Assembly: GCA_028278265.1 (NCBI GenBank)
Contig: JANQET010000325.1
Location: 1-38,420, forward strand
DNA from: Myxococcota bacterium
GTDB taxonomy: Bacteria; Myxococcota_A; Polyangia; JAAYKL01
Direction: 5' to 3'
Length of the DNA stretch: 38,420 nucleotides
Shown here piece after piece: positions 25,585 through 34,103 of this stretch. Positions within the stretch are counted from its first letter, which is position 1. Each line of letters opens with the position of its first letter. A model generated the notes under the pieces. That model was not told where the DNA came from and made no database searches. It saw only the letters and a program-made list of their open reading frames with translations. A program made the position numbers and the translations under genes.

Positions 25585-26039
25585 GCACCCTACCGACACG
25601 GACACCCATTACTGGTGCGGTTTCGAGCGCTTTCGCTTCGATTCTTCAGGAATCGTTCAGGCTAGCTCAGGCAGTCCCCTCTGACATCTGCCCAATCGAC
25701 ACCTGCGCCGCCCTGCCCCGGCCCATCCCATATGCCGGTCCAATGAACTGCCCAGGATTTTAAATCGGTTTAACATCCAATCGTAACGGGATAAATTAAC
25801 TGCTTTCAAATAATTCAATTCTCCATTACAAATTGCGATTATTGACTTCGAAACACACTAAAAAATATGTCGAAATTTTGTCCCTGAACAAAAACAGCTT
25901 AAATTTCAACATATTTAAATAGATGACGGATATCACGTGAGTCGGGGTCGTACGGTTCGGACAGCACAAAGTGTGGGGGCATGAATGATTGAATTGAAAA
26001 AGTGAACACATCTCGTCTTTAAAAAGGAGTAAGGACAGG
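25585..26039 (+). other. Non-coding 455-bp gap before the CheR-kinase hybrid gene
   Basis: No supported gene lies here. The first 160 bp are GC-rich, the rest AT-rich. A small hairpin CGATTC-TTCAG-GAATCG (25639-25655) has no U-run. TTCAGG, TTCAGG and CTCAGG start at 25645, 25656 and 25666, about one helical turn apart. TTGACT occurs near 25845 without a convincing -10. The downstream GTG start at 26040 is supported by AAGGAGT at 26024-26030. Confidence 0.4.
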
Positions 26040-29000
26040 GTGGGCGATAACAAAAAAAATCATCAAACCACACCAACGAATCAGTCAACGTCACCGACCA
26101 CAGCAGAATTTGGCACGAGCACTCTACCGGCAAACGAGTTGGCTCCGGCCACTGCTGAAGACCGGGACGCACTAACCGAAACTCTCGACATCCTGCACAA
26201 ATCGTATCAAGTGGATTTCAGCCACTATCGCCAGACCACGGTCCTCAGAAGATTGACCCGGCGTATGGCCCTCTGCAAACAGAGCGACTTCGTTTCATAC
26301 CGGGCTTACCTGAACAATCACCCGAATGAGATCGAATCGCTTTACGACGATCTCCTGCTCTCATTTACCGAATTTTTTCGCGATCCTCCGGTTTTCGAAG
26401 CATTGCGCCGAACGGTTTTCCCCAAGCTGGTCAAAGGGCGGTCGGCCAAAACCCCCATTCGAATCTGGGTCCCCGGGTGCTCCACCGGGGAAGAGGTCTA
26501 TTCCCTGGCCATTTGCGCCCACGAGTTTCTCGAGGAGCAAAAATCCAATGCCAAGGTTCAACTGTTCGGCACCGACCTGGTCGAAAGCCACATTGTCAAA
26601 GCGCGAGACGCCCTCTACCCGGAGAAGATTCGCTCCCAGGTCACCGACAAGAGACTGGATCAATTCTTCGACAACACGCAGGACGGGTTGAAGGTCACCA
26701 AGCATATTCGGGAAACGTGCGTGTTTGCTGTTCAGGATGTGACCCAGGATCCCCCGTTTCCCCGCATCGACTTGGTGAGCTGTCGCAACGTGCTGATCTA
26801 CTTCGACACTGCTTTTCAAGAGACCGCCATCCCCCTCTTTCATTTTGCCTTGCGCCCGGGGGGCTTTCTCCTGCTGGGCACTTCTGAATCAATGGGCCGT
26901 TTTCCCCACCTCTTTGCCCCTGTGGACCAGCGGGCCAACCTATGGAGCAAGCGGGAATCGAGGGCCAAGTCACTGTACCGCCTTCCGATATCCGTAGCGA
27001 CGGCGAAACCCCGTTCGCTCGGCGGGGTCCTGCCTCAGGGTATCGCCAGTCGACAGCAGAGCATCGACATCGCGCAACAAATCGATCGAATCATTCTCGA
27101 TGTGTATGCGCCGGCCTGCGTATTGGTCGACAGCTCGATGCAAATAAGGACCTTTCGCGGACCCACCTCGCAATACTTCGAGCCGGCAGACGGAGACGCC
27201 AGCCTGAAACTCTCTCGAATGGCGAGGGAAGGCCTGATGCCCGATCTGTCCGTTGCCATCGATGACGCCAAGAAGCGACGGGAGCGGGTCGTGAAGAAAG
27301 CCGTCACGTTCATGCGCGACGGACAGGTCCGCGCCGTTGACATCACCGTAGTCCCGGTCCCGGACAAGGGGAGCGACGAATTGAGCTTTCTGATTCTCTT
27401 CGACGATCGGGAAGCGCTCCCGGCGGTGCGGGAATCCACCACCAATGCTCAGGTGGGGGTGGATGCTTCGCACAACGAGCTCGATCAATTGAGTGAGGAA
27501 CTCCGCCTGACCAAGGCTCAGCTTCAAGCGATCATCGAGGAAAAGGACGAGGTCAATCTGGAGCTGTGGGCTGCCAACGAGGAGGTCCAATCAACCAACG
27601 AGGAGCTGCAGAGCGTCAACGAAGAGATGGAGGCCGCCAAGGAAGAGGTGGAGTCGAGCAACGAGGAACTCCTGACCCTCAACGAAGAGCTGCAGGGCAA
27701 AATCCTCCAATTGGACACCGCCAAGAATTTCGCCGAGAACCTGTTGGAAACGGCAAATGCGATCATCGTCACGCTCAACGAAAAGGCAGAGATCACCCTG
27801 TTCAACCAATACGCCGAATCGTTGACCGGATACAAAAAGGCCGACGTGCTCGGCCGCAATTGGTTTGAAACATTCATCCCCGAATCCGACCGGGCGCTGA
27901 TGCCCCAGGTGTTCGAGGACGTGCTCAAACAGATGCCCGAGGTCTCCCAGTTCGAAAATCCCATCGTGCTGAAAAATGGTGAAAAGCGCCTGATCGGCTG
28001 GAGCAACAACGTCTTGCGAGACAACTCGGGTATGATCACCGGCGTGCTCAGTATCGGCGCGGATATTCACGATCGCCATCAGACCGAGGAGGCGTTGCGC
28101 AGCAGTGAGAAGCGATTTCGAACATTTTTCGAATTCTCCCCGTTTGTGCTCGTCATGGGCGATCTCGAAGGCAAGATCCTAGTGGCCAATCCCGCGTTCA
28201 CCCGTCTAGTCGGCTATACGGCAGAGGAGCTCGAGGAGTTGAGCTTTTCCCATATCACCGACCCGTCGGATCTGAAACGGGAGTGGCCCCTGTTCGAGGC
28301 GTTGAATTCAGGAAAACGGGACTCATATCACATTGAAAAAAGAACGATACACAAGGATGGCCACGCCATCTGGGTTCATATTCACGTCATTGGCGTGCGA
28401 GATGAGAATGGCCAGTTGGAGTACTTGATCGGCCTGGGTGAGGACATCACGGAAAGACGACAGACAGAACAGGCGCTTCAGCGAAGTGAGGAGAAGTTCC
28501 GCAGCTATGTCGAATCCGCGCCGGACGGTATCTTCGTCGCCAACCAGGACGGCCGCTATACCGATATCAACCAGGCAGCGTGTCAAGCCACGGGATACTC
28601 ACGGGAAGAACTACTGGGGATGCATCTCCTGAAGGTCACCCATCCCGACGACCATGACGTCGCCAAGCGACACTTCGAGGAAGTCGTCACCACCGGACGA
28701 GCCTCCGGTGAGATTCGCATCGTTAAAAAAGAGGGGACGATCCGACACTGGGTGGTCGACGCTGTGAAACTGACTCCAGCGCGTTTTCTGGGCTTCGCCA
28801 CGGATATCACCGAGCTCAAATTGATGGAGGACAAACTCCGTCAATCGGAGAAGATGGACGCCATCGGACAGCTGGCCGGGGGCATTGCCCACGACTTCAA
28901 CAACCAACTGTCGGGCATCCTCGGCTACGCCGAGGTGTTGCGGGAGGAGGCCAGCAACAATCCGGAGTTGGTCCGCTACACGGACAACATCCTGTTGGGG

Positions 29001-29981
29001 GTCAAACGGGCCTCGGATCTCACGTCCCAGCTCCTCGCCTTCTCCCGCAAAGGCAAATACCTCCACACAACTGTCGACGTGCACCGGGTGATTTTCGAGG
29101 CGGTGAATCTGCTACAGCACAGTGTCGACAAAAAAATTGTCATTCACCAAGAGTTGAAAGCCAATCCGTCGACCACTATCGGTGACCCGACACAGCTGCA
29201 AAACGCCATCCTCAATTTGGCGATTAACTCGCGGGATGCCATGCCCGAGGGGGGCAAACTGATCCTCGCGACAGAAGTACTCACCCTCGGTGAACAATGC
29301 TGCAAGGATCTCTCTTGCGAAATCACCCCGGGTGACTACTTGAAACTGAGCGTGGCCGACTCAGGCACGGGAATAGAGCAGGGAATTGTTCACCGCATCT
29401 TCGAACCGTTTTTCACCACCAAGGGACAGGGCAAAGGCACGGGCATGGGTCTGGCGGCGGTCTATGGCACGGTTCGCAATCACGGCGGAACGATCACGGT
29501 GACCAGTCAGCCCGGCGAGGGGAGCCGCTTCGAGCTCTATCTACCCTTGGTCCAGGCAGGGCAAGACGATCGGCTGGGAGATCATCAGCAACAGTCTATC
29601 TCAGGCAGCGCTCACCTGTTGCTCGTCGAAGATGAAGAGATGATCCGCGACGTGGCCACCCACATGCTGGAAAAACTCGGCTACACGGTCACCGTATGTG
29701 TTGACGGGGCACAAGCGGTCGAGCGATACCGCGAAATGTGGCGAAGCATCGATTTGGTGATTCTCGATGTGATCATGCCCAACATGGACGGGGAGCAGAC
29801 CTTTTTGGCCATGCGAGAGATCAATCCCGAGGTCCTGGTGCTCATCTCGTCCGGCTACAGCATGGAGGGTCAGGCGAGGAACATCATCGACAAGGGCGCC
29901 AAAGGGTTCATTCAAAAGCCGTATCGCAAGGGGGAGTTGTCGATGGTGGTGTCCAACCTGCTGAGCGAGAAAAAGGGATAG
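26040..29981 (+). CDS. CheR methyltransferase - PAS - histidine kinase - receiver hybrid
   Basis: The 1313-residue protein, with a GTG start, has in order: a polar lead; CheR N-terminal helical domain (about 45-100); CheR SAM methyltransferase (about 105-300; SFTEFFRDPPVF, WVPGCSTGEEVYSLAIC, LVSCRNVLIYF); a long Glu-rich coiled coil (about 480-565; NEEVQSTNEELQSVNEEME); three PAS domains (about 570-940); HisKA with H951 in GGIAHDFNNQL; HATPase (GTGMGLAAVYGTV); and a C-terminal receiver with D1243 in VILDVIMPNMDG. The common CheB-CheR-PAS fusion has a CheB methylesterase in front; here none is present and the protein starts at CheR. No membrane segment is seen, so it should be cytoplasmic. The adjacent genes are not chemotaxis genes, so it is an orphan. 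Confidence 0.93.
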   Translation: MGDNKKNHQTTPTNQSTSPTTAEFGTSTLPANELAPATAEDRDALTETLDILHKSYQVDFSHYRQTTVLRRLTRRMALCKQSDFVSYRAYLNNHPNEIESLYDDLLLSFTEFFRDPPVFEALRRTVFPKLVKGRSAKTPIRIWVPGCSTGEEVYSLAICAHEFLEEQKSNAKVQLFGTDLVESHIVKARDALYPEKIRSQVTDKRLDQFFDNTQDGLKVTKHIRETCVFAVQDVTQDPPFPRIDLVSCRNVLIYFDTAFQETAIPLFHFALRPGGFLLLGTSESMGRFPHLFAPVDQRANLWSKRESRAKSLYRLPISVATAKPRSLGGVLPQGIASRQQSIDIAQQIDRIILDVYAPACVLVDSSMQIRTFRGPTSQYFEPADGDASLKLSRMAREGLMPDLSVAIDDAKKRRERVVKKAVTFMRDGQVRAVDITVVPVPDKGSDELSFLILFDDREALPAVRESTTNAQVGVDASHNELDQLSEELRLTKAQLQAIIEEKDEVNLELWAANEEVQSTNEELQSVNEEMEAAKEEVESSNEELLTLNEELQGKILQLDTAKNFAENLLETANAIIVTLNEKAEITLFNQYAESLTGYKKADVLGRNWFETFIPESDRALMPQVFEDVLKQMPEVSQFENPIVLKNGEKRLIGWSNNVLRDNSGMITGVLSIGADIHDRHQTEEALRSSEKRFRTFFEFSPFVLVMGDLEGKILVANPAFTRLVGYTAEELEELSFSHITDPSDLKREWPLFEALNSGKRDSYHIEKRTIHKDGHAIWVHIHVIGVRDENGQLEYLIGLGEDITERRQTEQALQRSEEKFRSYVESAPDGIFVANQDGRYTDINQAACQATGYSREELLGMHLLKVTHPDDHDVAKRHFEEVVTTGRASGEIRIVKKEGTIRHWVVDAVKLTPARFLGFATDITELKLMEDKLRQSEKMDAIGQLAGGIAHDFNNQLSGILGYAEVLREEASNNPELVRYTDNILLGVKRASDLTSQLLAFSRKGKYLHTTVDVHRVIFEAVNLLQHSVDKKIVIHQELKANPSTTIGDPTQLQNAILNLAINSRDAMPEGGKLILATEVLTLGEQCCKDLSCEITPGDYLKLSVADSGTGIEQGIVHRIFEPFFTTKGQGKGTGMGLAAVYGTVRNHGGTITVTSQPGEGSRFELYLPLVQAGQDDRLGDHQQQSISGSAHLLLVEDEEMIRDVATHMLEKLGYTVTVCVDGAQAVERYREMWRSIDLVILDVIMPNMDGEQTFLAMREINPEVLVLISSGYSMEGQARNIIDKGAKGFIQKPYRKGELSMVVSNLLSEKKG

Positions 29982-30004
29982 TCAATACGATCTGCCCACC
30001 GGCA

Positions 30005-31417
30005 CTACTTCGCGCCCACGTACTCGTAGGCACCCATATCGTACCCACCTCCCTGGGGCCGATCGACACCGTCGAAATCGTGATCCGGGGCGCCGCTGGC
30101 GGTCGCCGCGTCGATCGCCGAAGAGGGGGATTGCAGATGGAGATCAAAGGGGGCCGTCCCGCTCACGAAGTTCGGATCCCCGTTGACGTTGCCGTCTTGC
30201 ACCGGCCCGTCTTTGACCACACAGAAGGTCATCGCCAGTGACGAGGTGCTGTAGGTGTAAATCTCCGGCCCGAGCTCACCGGCCGTGTTGTTCCACAGAA
30301 TCGAATTTCTCATTACTGCCGAGCTCTCGCCCGCGTTCAGCAGGCCACCGCCGTTCTCGGTGGCCCGATTGGCAGTGAAGGTGCAATTGGTGATGATCGG
30401 GTTCTGCTCGTAGTTGTACACGCCGCCGCCGTGAAATGTGGCGGAATTGTCGACAAACAGGCAATTGGTGATGGTGATCTGCTGGCTGCCGTGGGGGTCG
30501 TTGCTGTAGATACCACCACCCCGCCCGGCCGTGTTGCCTTCGAACAGACAGTCGATGATTTGAGCGAAACCGCCCCTGTTGGACAGCCCCCCGCCGTATT
30601 CGCCGTAGTTGCCGCGAAACGTGCAATTGCGCACGATAGGTGATGTATACCGATTGTAGAGCCCCCCCCCGGTGTTGTCGTCGGACGGCTCCCCATTGGC
30701 ATTTCCGCCCGTGATGGTGAACCCGTCGATCACCGCCTCGTTGGCACCCGAGACCACGTGATAGACCTGGCCCTCGCCGTCCAAGATTGTTTCCCGCAGG
30801 CGAAAGTCCCTCTCCGATCGGATCAGCTCATCACCGGCGAAACCGCCGTAGAGATGCACTTCTTCCTTCAGCTCGATGGTGTCATCCACGCTGCTGTCGT
30901 AAACCGGGTACACCCCTTGGGCAACCCAAACCTCCCACACCGTGACCCCTCCGCCGGCCATAAACGCCGCGCTCAACCCGTCTTGCACTCGCTGAAACGC
31001 CGTCTCCCAGGACAACCCGTCCGGTGTTGCAGCGGTGCTCTCCCAGTCGACGACGATCACGTTCTCGGGCAGTCCGTCGGTATCGGCATCGGTGTCTGTG
31101 TCCCCATCAGCATCGCTGTCGGTGTCTGCATCTGCATCTGCATCTGCATCCGAATCCGTGTCCACGTCCGTATCGGTGTCTGTATCTGTATCGGCATCTG
31201 AATCGGTATCGGTGTCTGTGTCTGTATCTGTATCGGCATCTGAGTCCGTGTCCGAATCCGTATCCGTGTCAGCATCCGTATCGCCGTCCCCGCCGGCATC
31301 CTCCTGTGATTCCGTGTCGTTCGGTTCCTCCAACTCAAACTGTTTAAAGCACCCCTGACCGGCCAGTATGCTGCATCCGAGCAGCAGCACCAGCGCCTTC
31401 AGCCTCGCTCTCATCAT
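30005..31417 (-). CDS. Lipoprotein with Asp-x linker and right-handed beta-helix
   Basis: The 470-residue protein has a Leu-rich signal with Cys 15 and Cys 23; Cys 23 (GQGC) is the likelier lipidated residue given segment length, though its lipobox is imperfect. An Asp-x tract follows at about residues 44-115, then a beta-helix of the choice-of-anchor Q type: VWEVWVAQGVYPVYD, HLYGGFAGDE, several GGGlyNxxxxPIxxNCTFxxN coils and the ending VDRPQGGGYDMGAYEYV. It is shorter than the two coupled beta-helix lipoproteins at 17.0-21.2 kb and lies on the opposite strand. GGGAGG precedes the ATG at 31417; the next codon is also ATG. Its 3' end is 23 bp from that of the hybrid kinase gene. Confidence 0.86.
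   Translation of the reverse strand: MMRARLKALVLLLGCSILAGQGCFKQFELEEPNDTESQEDAGGDGDTDADTDTDSDTDSDADTDTDTDTDTDSDADTDTDTDTDVDTDSDADADADADTDSDADGDTDTDADTDGLPENVIVVDWESTAATPDGLSWETAFQRVQDGLSAAFMAGGGVTVWEVWVAQGVYPVYDSSVDDTIELKEEVHLYGGFAGDELIRSERDFRLRETILDGEGQVYHVVSGANEAVIDGFTITGGNANGEPSDDNTGGGLYNRYTSPIVRNCTFRGNYGEYGGGLSNRGGFAQIIDCLFEGNTAGRGGGIYSNDPHGSQQITITNCLFVDNSATFHGGGVYNYEQNPIITNCTFTANRATENGGGLLNAGESSAVMRNSILWNNTAGELGPEIYTYSTSSLAMTFCVVKDGPVQDGNVNGDPNFVSGTAPFDLHLQSPSSAIDAATASGAPDHDFDGVDRPQGGGYDMGAYEYVGAK
31073..31288 (-). repeat. Asp-x dipeptide tract, about 36 units
   Basis: Thr dominates x, with Ser and Ala; one Val. The tract sits between the signal region and the beta-helix, as in the other copies. 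Confidence 0.95.
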
Positions 31418-31533
31418 CCTGGCCTCCCGAAACGCCTCAGCCCTGCGCCAGCAGCCCCCATGACCCGATGCGCCGGCGTCGAGCTATTTCAACTCATAAA
31501 ATATACCACAACCTCATTCGGCGTCGTGTTTGT

Positions 31534-33843
31534 TTATCGAGAAGCGTTTACTCGAAAAGTCTTCTTCACGATCGTCTTAAAGCTCTGGTTGTTGAAACTG
31601 GGGATAATATGATCCGGCATGGGTCGAAATCCGTTGAGCCCCTCGAGGCCCGGCGAGTATTCAATCACGGTGAGCTCGAATGGCCGGGGAGAGCAGACCG
31701 CGGCGATTTCGACCCCTCGAGCATCGATTCCCCGGATCAACAGGTCGTCGTAGGAGCCATTGTCTCGGTCGGATTCCGCAGTGGTGAAGCGGAGTGATTT
31801 CCCATTGATCGTCACGGCGGACAGTTTTGCTGAGTGGGGAAACATCAAGCGGAAGTACGAGGCTGCCCTGGCGGGAACGAGGCGTAGCCGCAGCTGGTTC
31901 GACTCGGCAGAAGACGCTGCAGACAGTACGCTCAGGTTCGGCGGCTCGAGCTCGGTCCACGGTGCCGGACTCTTCATTCGTTTTCGCTGTGCATCGGGAT
32001 AGATTTCGGTGAGCGGTTTATACACGGCGTGCTCGAAATAACGGGCATTCCACTCGTCTGTTCGGCGACTGTTCGAGGCCCAAATAGCCTCATGGGAATC
32101 CATATCGAAACAGGCCATCAAATGGCTCTGCAACGGCTGCTCGGCATCCCACGATGAGGTGAACTGCCCGGCGACGAGCAATGCTAAACCAACCACCAGA
32201 CACAGCCCCCATAGCAAATGTCGGTGAATGCGCCAACACGCGTGCAGCTGGGGGATGAGAAACAAGAGGGCAACCGGCGGCAAGGGAGCCACCAGCGGCG
32301 CTGTGCTCAAGCCCAGCGTCGTAAACATAAACCGGAGCTGCGGCACGAAGAAAGTGATTGCCGGCAGGGAAGCGATCGCCAATGCGGTGTAAAACGCCGA
32401 GGGGCGTTTGGCTTCGGACCAATCGAAGTGAAAGACGATCACCCACGCCGAAACAGCAAATAAGAGAGGAACGACCACCCAGTGGGCACCTGCCGGGAGA
32501 AACAGGGTGAGGGCGACAGCGATGATCAGCCCCACCGTGAGTGCCCCACAGGCCAAGTTGTCCAAACTCGATCGCTTGAACCGCCAATGGCAGATGACGG
32601 CCTGTATCACCAGGACAAACGCGCAGATCGACAGGTAGTACAGCGGGGCATTGTAAAATGTGGAAGCTGGATAGGCTGTGAAATGGGGATTGAGCCAACA
32701 AATAATCGTCTTGAGTCCCCAGGCCGCGATCCCCGCCGCAACGATCGACGCCAGCATTCCGCCCGACCCTGCCGCTATCCCACGGAGACTCAACCGCTGT
32801 CGACGTGCGCCGAAGAAGAGACAGAGCCCGTAGAGGCCAAGCACCACCAGCAGCAAGAGGGTGTTTCCCCACGGCGCGTAGTGGACCATGGCGTGACCGA
32901 TGGGATTGAAAAAGGTCAGCTCGCCCTGGGGCACCGCGTCCAACGGCCGATCGCCGAAGTACCGCGCGATGCCCAACATCGAGTTGCCGATATGCTGCAG
33001 ACTGGCGGGATCGAGATTGCTCGGGGAATCGGTCAGGCTGTGATAGTGCGCGTACTCCTCGAGAAAGCCCAGGGAAATACCGGGTATCTTTTGTTCGAGA
33101 AACGGCTCCAGATCCGTGTGACTCGGCAGGGTTTTTCGAATCTCATAGGTCAATGAGTTGCCGAAAAACTCGGGTACAGCTCGACGCAATCCGTTGATAT
33201 ACCACCCGTGATCCGGCCCGACCTCGTAGAGAATCACAGGTCCCGAGCTGCCCCGCGAATCGAAATTGGCCACAAAACCGACGCGTTTTGCCAGGGGATG
33301 CTGTTCCATAAAAGCGCGAGAACCGGCCAGTTGCGCCTCCTCGGCGTCGGTGAAGAGGAAGATCACGTCGTTCCGTGGTCGCGACAGCTGGCGCAATGCC
33401 CGAGCGGTTTCCAGCATCGCAGCGACAGCCGAGCCGTTATCGCCCGCGCCCAGAGAATTGGGTTGGGAGTCATAGTGTCCCATGATCGCCACGGCCTTGC
33501 CGGGCCGGGTCCCCCGATGGATGGCGATGATGTTGTGGACATTTGTCGCAGTGCCCCCCCAGGACTGTTTTCTCACCGCTGTGGTCGATTGGATTTCAAC
33601 TTCGTATCCCAGTGCACGCAAACGGGCGACAATGGCATCGCGAACCTGTCGGTGTGCCGCCATCCCGATGTAGTGCGGCTGCCTGCAGAGCGCCGAAATG
33701 TGCGCCATCGCCCGCGTCGCGGAAAACGTTTCAGGGGGCGCGTCACGCGGGAGTGGTTCCGGTGCGCGATACAGCCGCATCGCAACAATGCCGACAACAA
33801 TCGATAACAGGGCGATCGCCACATGGCGAATTGAGGTGTTCAT
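31534..33843 (-). CDS. M28-family zinc peptidase with polytopic membrane part
   Basis: The 769-residue protein has an N-terminal membrane anchor (about 7-23), then an M28 aminopeptidase-like domain with MGHYDSQPNS (H123, D125), GAGDNGSAVAAM (D135), DAEEAQLAGS (E168, E169) and NFDSRG (D195), plus a later His in YAHYHSLTDSPSNLD. These are the di-zinc ligands and catalytic Glu. Eight or so hydrophobic segments follow and a beta-rich C-terminal region of about 200 residues. The architecture, peptidase on one side followed by a multi-pass membrane domain, recalls eukaryotic ERMP1/Pff1-type proteins. The peptidase would face the periplasm. Substrate is unknown. It is followed, 116 bp on, by the beta-helix lipoprotein gene on the same strand. 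Confidence 0.9.
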   Translation of the reverse strand: MNTSIRHVAIALLSIVVGIVAMRLYRAPEPLPRDAPPETFSATRAMAHISALCRQPHYIGMAAHRQVRDAIVARLRALGYEVEIQSTTAVRKQSWGGTATNVHNIIAIHRGTRPGKAVAIMGHYDSQPNSLGAGDNGSAVAAMLETARALRQLSRPRNDVIFLFTDAEEAQLAGSRAFMEQHPLAKRVGFVANFDSRGSSGPVILYEVGPDHGWYINGLRRAVPEFFGNSLTYEIRKTLPSHTDLEPFLEQKIPGISLGFLEEYAHYHSLTDSPSNLDPASLQHIGNSMLGIARYFGDRPLDAVPQGELTFFNPIGHAMVHYAPWGNTLLLLVVLGLYGLCLFFGARRQRLSLRGIAAGSGGMLASIVAAGIAAWGLKTIICWLNPHFTAYPASTFYNAPLYYLSICAFVLVIQAVICHWRFKRSSLDNLACGALTVGLIIAVALTLFLPAGAHWVVVPLLFAVSAWVIVFHFDWSEAKRPSAFYTALAIASLPAITFFVPQLRFMFTTLGLSTAPLVAPLPPVALLFLIPQLHACWRIHRHLLWGLCLVVGLALLVAGQFTSSWDAEQPLQSHLMACFDMDSHEAIWASNSRRTDEWNARYFEHAVYKPLTEIYPDAQRKRMKSPAPWTELEPPNLSVLSAASSAESNQLRLRLVPARAASYFRLMFPHSAKLSAVTINGKSLRFTTAESDRDNGSYDDLLIRGIDARGVEIAAVCSPRPFELTVIEYSPGLEGLNGFRPMPDHIIPSFNNQSFKTIVKKTFRVNASR

Positions 33844-34103
33844 TCAACCGACCTATCCCAGGATCGGCGAAAAAACAACTGTCCCGTTGGAATCGCCGTC
33901 CCCAACAATCGAACGATTCGCCCGTCCGGCTTGGACGAATTTTTTCCCCTCTTAGCGGCGCATCTCATCTAATACCGGTGAGAGTCAAGACCAGAAGAGA
34001 TGGCAAAAGGCGAGGTTTTTTTTCAAGAGGTGAGGTACGCGGTGAGCACTACCCAAGTCGGTCGGGTTCACTCCAATCGAATCAGAGAAATAGAGGCTTA
34101 GTG

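Noticed and set aside
34034-34048. GGTACGCGGTGAGCA as a sigma-54 promoter before the vWA lipoprotein
   Set aside because: The GG and GC spacing fits, but the remaining bases match the consensus poorly.
33543-34103. 187-codon extension of the vWA lipoprotein upstream
   Set aside because: It overlaps the divergent M28 peptidase gene, and the lipoprotein signal and ribosome site mark 34104 as the start.
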